Shown here: positions 13,874 through 15,894 of the stretch, one piece after another
Layout: each line of letters opens with the position of its first letter
Numbering within the stretch: the stretch's first letter is position 1
From: Thermoplasmata archaeon
Lineage (GTDB): Archaea; Thermoplasmatota; Penumbrarchaeia; Penumbrarchaeales; EX4484-36
NCBI GenBank assembly: GCA_021160765.1
Contig: JAGHBW010000105.1
Coordinates: forward strand, 1-15,894
Length of the DNA stretch: 15,894 bases
Reading direction: 5' to 3'
The notes under the pieces: generated by a model
Told to the model about the DNA's origin: nothing
Databases searched by the model: none
What the model saw: the letters and a program-made list of their open reading frames with translations, nothing else
Position numbers and translations under genes: made by a program

Positions 13874-13879
13874 GGAGGT
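13874..13879 (+). promoter_or_regulatory. Strong ribosome binding site with no standard start codon at normal spacing (arlJ)
   Basis: GGAGGT is followed 5 nt later by ATA (13885), in frame with arlJ. The first ATG in that frame is 32 nt downstream (13912). Either initiation uses ATA, or ribosomes loaded here reach the ATG by another route. Confidence 0.5.
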
Positions 13880-13911
13880 AAACGATAGAGCTTAAAAGAG
13901 TATATCTCGGG

Positions 13912-15534
13912 ATGGATCGACCCTTCAGCGATTATGTGAAAAAGAAGGGCATTCCCATAATTGCTACTTCAATAGTTGTTACCATTATTATCCTGCATTT
14001 CTTCCCACAGATTATTGTACGCCCGTTTCTTAAATATATAATCTATGCCATTCCATTATATGCTGTAGGCGTCGTTTTCCTTCTTCCCATAATAGAGGCT
14101 GAACTTAAGAAATCAAAGATAGATGAGAACATGCACCTCTTTATTACCAGAATGGGGGCGCTTTCCACGGCAGACCTCCCCCGAAAGAAGCTCTTTGAGA
14201 TACTCTCAAAGGTGAAAGAGTATGGCCCCCTGTCAGAGGATATAGGGAGGATATACGTTCTTATGGAGTACTGGAATCTTTCTCTTCCCGCTGCGGCCAG
14301 ATATGTAGCAAAACGGACTCCTTCCATCATATTTGCTGACTTCCTTGAAAGGATGGCTCACGCGGTAGAGGCGGGTGAGGATTTACACGATTTTCTTATC
14401 AAAGAGCAGGAAGTAGTTATGAGTGAATATGAGGTGATGTATGAGAGCGCGCTTAAGGCTATGGACATTCTAAAAGAGGTTTTTGTCTCTATTGTGGCGG
14501 CCTCCATGTTCATGCTCATATTCATTACACTTCTCCCAACAGTCATCCCGGGGGAGACAAATCTCATGATCGGTCTTGCATTGGTCTCATTTGTCCTTAT
14601 TGAGGCTGTAATCGTATATTTTGCGAAAGTGCGCCTTCCTAAAGATGTAATGTGGCATAATATGGAGATACGGCCTGAAGGGGAACTACAGATAAAAAAG
14701 ATTATTCCGTTGACATTCACCATTGGTTTTCTCTTCTTCTCCATTCTCTTTTATTTGGGCGTTAGAAATCCAACAATATTACTCGCAGCCGCAATTACAC
14801 CCACCTTTTACCCGGGCTGGAAAATAAAGAAGGAGGAAGAGCTTCTAAAGAGATGTGATGATTCCTATGACGCCTTCATGAGGGCAGTTGGGGCAGCAAC
14901 TGAGTCCATAGGTGGCTCAACGGAGGCTGTTCTTAAACAGCTAACAAAGCACGATTTCGGGGCGCTTTCGGAGCCTATCCACAGGCTCTACAGGAGAGTA
15001 ATTACAAGAATTGATAAGATTAAGGCGTGGGTCTATTTCGCTGCCGAAACAAGATCCAATCTTATTGCAAAGTTCACTGAGATGTACATTAAAGCACTGA
15101 TGGTGGGGGGTAAACCAACGGAGGTTTCAAGGATAATCAGCAGGAACTTTGTCAAGATCAACGGTCTGAGAAAGCACAGGTATCAGACGGCAGCCAATAT
15201 GGCAGGAGTCTTATACGGGCTTACTGTGGCAATTTCTTTCACCCTCTTCCTCTCCATAAACATTATGAAGATAATGAACAAGGCTTTCTCTCAGGTGGTA
15301 ATACCAGAGAAGATGTATGTTCCCATCATCATTACCACTTACAATGTAACCCTAATGCAATATCTGGCGGTTGCTGTTATATTTATCCATACTATAGCCT
15401 CCTCCCTTCTCATAAGGATCATTGGGGGAAATCACAAGTACTCTTTTTTCCTTCATCTAGCCATGATGGTATGGCTCGCCGCTGTTGTCTCCATATTGGC
15501 AAACTACTCCATGAGGGTTCTTTTAGGAGGATGA
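13912..15534 (+). CDS. arlJ: Archaellum polytopic membrane platform protein ArlJ (FlaJ)
   Basis: The only multi-pass membrane protein of the archaellum; it anchors the ArlI ring and is related to PilC/GspF. It is 540 aa with about eight or nine membrane helices: 14-30 and 42-60, then 190-212 and 219-238, 265-283 and 286-300, 430-452, 482-504 and 512-532. Two cytosolic T2SF-type regions lie at about 75-190 and 310-425, the second with the AFMRAVGAATESIGGSTEAV stretch (321-340). This layout matches ArlJ. ATG 13912 is the first ordinary start codon after the in-frame stop at 13879-13881, but it has no Shine-Dalgarno. A strong one (GGAGGT 13874-13879) sits upstream of an ATA codon at 13885 in the same frame, so the protein may be nine residues longer. 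Confidence 0.95.
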   Translation: MDRPFSDYVKKKGIPIIATSIVVTIIILHFFPQIIVRPFLKYIIYAIPLYAVGVVFLLPIIEAELKKSKIDENMHLFITRMGALSTADLPRKKLFEILSKVKEYGPLSEDIGRIYVLMEYWNLSLPAAARYVAKRTPSIIFADFLERMAHAVEAGEDLHDFLIKEQEVVMSEYEVMYESALKAMDILKEVFVSIVAASMFMLIFITLLPTVIPGETNLMIGLALVSFVLIEAVIVYFAKVRLPKDVMWHNMEIRPEGELQIKKIIPLTFTIGFLFFSILFYLGVRNPTILLAAAITPTFYPGWKIKKEEELLKRCDDSYDAFMRAVGAATESIGGSTEAVLKQLTKHDFGALSEPIHRLYRRVITRIDKIKAWVYFAAETRSNLIAKFTEMYIKALMVGGKPTEVSRIISRNFVKINGLRKHRYQTAANMAGVLYGLTVAISFTLFLSINIMKIMNKAFSQVVIPEKMYVPIIITTYNVTLMQYLAVAVIFIHTIASSLLIRIIGGNHKYSFFLHLAMMVWLAAVVSILANYSMRVLLGG

Positions 15535-15544
15535 CAGAAAAAAA

Positions 15545-15552
15545 TATTTATA
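15545..15552 (+). promoter_or_regulatory. Possible TATA box for the tRNA-Val transcript
   Basis: TATTTATA lies 11 bp after the arlJ stop. The predicted start near 15575 falls inside a C/G-run dyad and would give a tRNA leader of about 70 nt, long for a tRNA. A nearer promoter may exist but I see no good box. Confidence 0.4.
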
Positions 15553-15564
15553 CACCAGTTATAC

Positions 15565-15589
15565 CTCTTCCCCCCCGGGGGGTGGAGAG
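15565..15589. repeat. C/G-run dyad between arlJ and tRNA-Val
   Basis: Seven C (15570-15576) directly followed by six G (15577-15582), with CTCT (15565-15568) and AGAG (15586-15589) as outer arms. It can fold as a strong stem. It could be an arlJ transcript end structure, the tRNA leader start, or both. Confidence 0.5.
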
Positions 15590-15644
15590 CGATTTAGGGA
15601 ATATCGGTAGGGGGAAAGGAGAAGATGTAGGTCTTCACACCTGT

Positions 15645-15718
15645 GGGCCAGTGGTCTAGGTGGTTATGACGTCGCCCTTACAAGGCGGAGGTCGCCGGTT
15701 CAAATCCGGCCTGGCCCA
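15645..15718 (+). tRNA. tRNA-Val, anticodon UAC
   Basis: 74-nt cloverleaf. The acceptor stem GGGCCAG (15645-15651) pairs with CTGGCCC (15711-15717), with discriminator A at 15718. The D arm is GTC/GAC. The anticodon stem TCGCC/GGCGG (one T-G pair) holds loop CTTACAA with anticodon TAC at 15679-15681, reading GUA Val codons. T stem GCCGG/CCGGC encloses TTCAAAT. No CCA is encoded (ACT follows). No intron is present in the anticodon loop. Confidence 0.97.
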
Positions 15719-15727
15719 CTCCCTTTT

Positions 15728-15747
15728 GGGTTCAAAACCCCCCTTTT
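15728..15747 (+). terminator. Likely terminator of the tRNA-Val gene
   Basis: GGGTT-CAA-AACCC (15728-15740) can form a 5-bp stem and is followed by CCC and TTTT (15744-15747). Another TTTT precedes the stem. It lies 10 bp after the tRNA 3' end. Confidence 0.5.
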
Positions 15748-15780
15748 CTGCTCTTCTAAAATATAAATTCCATTATCATT

Positions 15781-15796
15781 AGCAATACGTATTGCT
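15781..15796. repeat. Perfect 16-bp palindrome
   Basis: AGCAATACGTATTGCT is its own reverse complement. It lies in the gap between the tRNA terminator and the partial minus-strand CDS. About 17 bp to its left is AAAATATAAAT (15757-15767), TATA-like on either strand. It could be an operator or a hairpin-forming 3' end signal. Confidence 0.6.
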
Positions 15797-15823
15797 GACC
15801 TCAACGTATAATCCTTCTATGTA

Positions 15824-15892
15824 TCACGCCTCACCGTACTCCTCTACACCACCCTCCTTGAACCTCTTCCGACCTTTGAAATAATATGCAGC
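15824..15892 (-). CDS. C-terminal end of an unidentified minus-strand gene, cut by right edge
   Basis: One minus-strand frame is open from the window edge to a TGA at 15824-15826 and encodes 22 residues reading AAYYFKGRKRFKEGGVEEYG plus EA. The composition (charged, aromatic, Gly) is protein-like, while the other two minus frames stop with less plausible sequence. If real, it converges on the tRNA gene. It is too short to assign a family. Confidence 0.45.
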   Translation of the reverse strand, partial: AAYYFKGRKRFKEGGVEEYGEA

Positions 15893-15894
15893 AA

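Noticed and set aside
15471..15659. Plus-strand open frame across the arlJ end and the tRNA leader
   Set aside because: It overlaps arlJ in another frame, crosses the dyad and enters the tRNA gene.
15819..15884. Short plus-strand peptide from ATG 15819
   Set aside because: It is 21 codons, Ser/Pro-rich, without a ribosome site, and antisense to the better minus-strand frame.
1..15894. CRISPR array, insertion sequence or prophage
   Set aside because: No spaced direct repeats, transposase motifs or terminal inverted repeats were seen; the archaellin insert is the only phage-like signal and it is inside a host gene.

Overview
The window is an archaeal motility and chemotaxis locus. It encodes class III signal-peptide flagellins (archaellins), ArlC/D/E, ArlF, ArlG, ArlH, ArlI and ArlJ. 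It also encodes a bacterial-type Che system with CheF, the adaptor known only from euryarchaeal-type archaea. Shine-Dalgarno sites (GGAGG type), TTTATATA-like TATA boxes and a tRNA gene without an encoded CCA also fit an archaeon. The che set plus CheF points to Euryarchaeota in the broad sense. I cannot name the order from sequence alone.

Layout, left to right. At 1-977 is an archaellin cut by the left edge, followed by a second, shorter archaellin (1063-1686). Next comes a tightly packed block: an ArlC-D/E fusion (1699-2799), an enlarged ArlF (2789-3985), ArlG (3998-4444) and ArlH (4446-5150). A convergent minus-strand operon follows, transcribed cheF-cheY-cheA-cheC (9049 to 5166). From a divergent promoter region (about 9062-9233), cheW and a double-Cache-type chemoreceptor gene run on the plus strand to 12030. 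A separate promoter region (12031-12223) then drives arlI and arlJ (to 15534). The right end holds a tRNA-Val(UAC) gene, a likely terminator, a perfect 16-bp palindrome and what looks like the C-terminus of a minus-strand gene.

How they work together: the receptor senses a ligand outside the cell and, through CheW, controls CheA autophosphorylation. CheA phosphorylates CheY, and CheC probably removes the phosphate. CheF carries phospho-CheY to the switch at the archaellum base, where the ArlC-D/E fusion sits around the ArlH-ArlI-ArlJ motor. ArlF and ArlG form the stator outside the membrane, and the archaellins form the filament. No cheB, cheR or cheD is present here.

The most unusual points are these: (1) an extra module of about 90 residues spliced into the first archaellin, resembling a repeat domain of bacterial and phage surface proteins; (2) an ArlF carrying an extra C-terminal region of about 250 residues that reads like a beta-propeller rich in N-glycosylation sequons; (3) the arl cluster split by an inverted che block between arlH and arlI; and (4) an 18-bp motif shared (16/18) between the cheF/cheW and arlI control regions.
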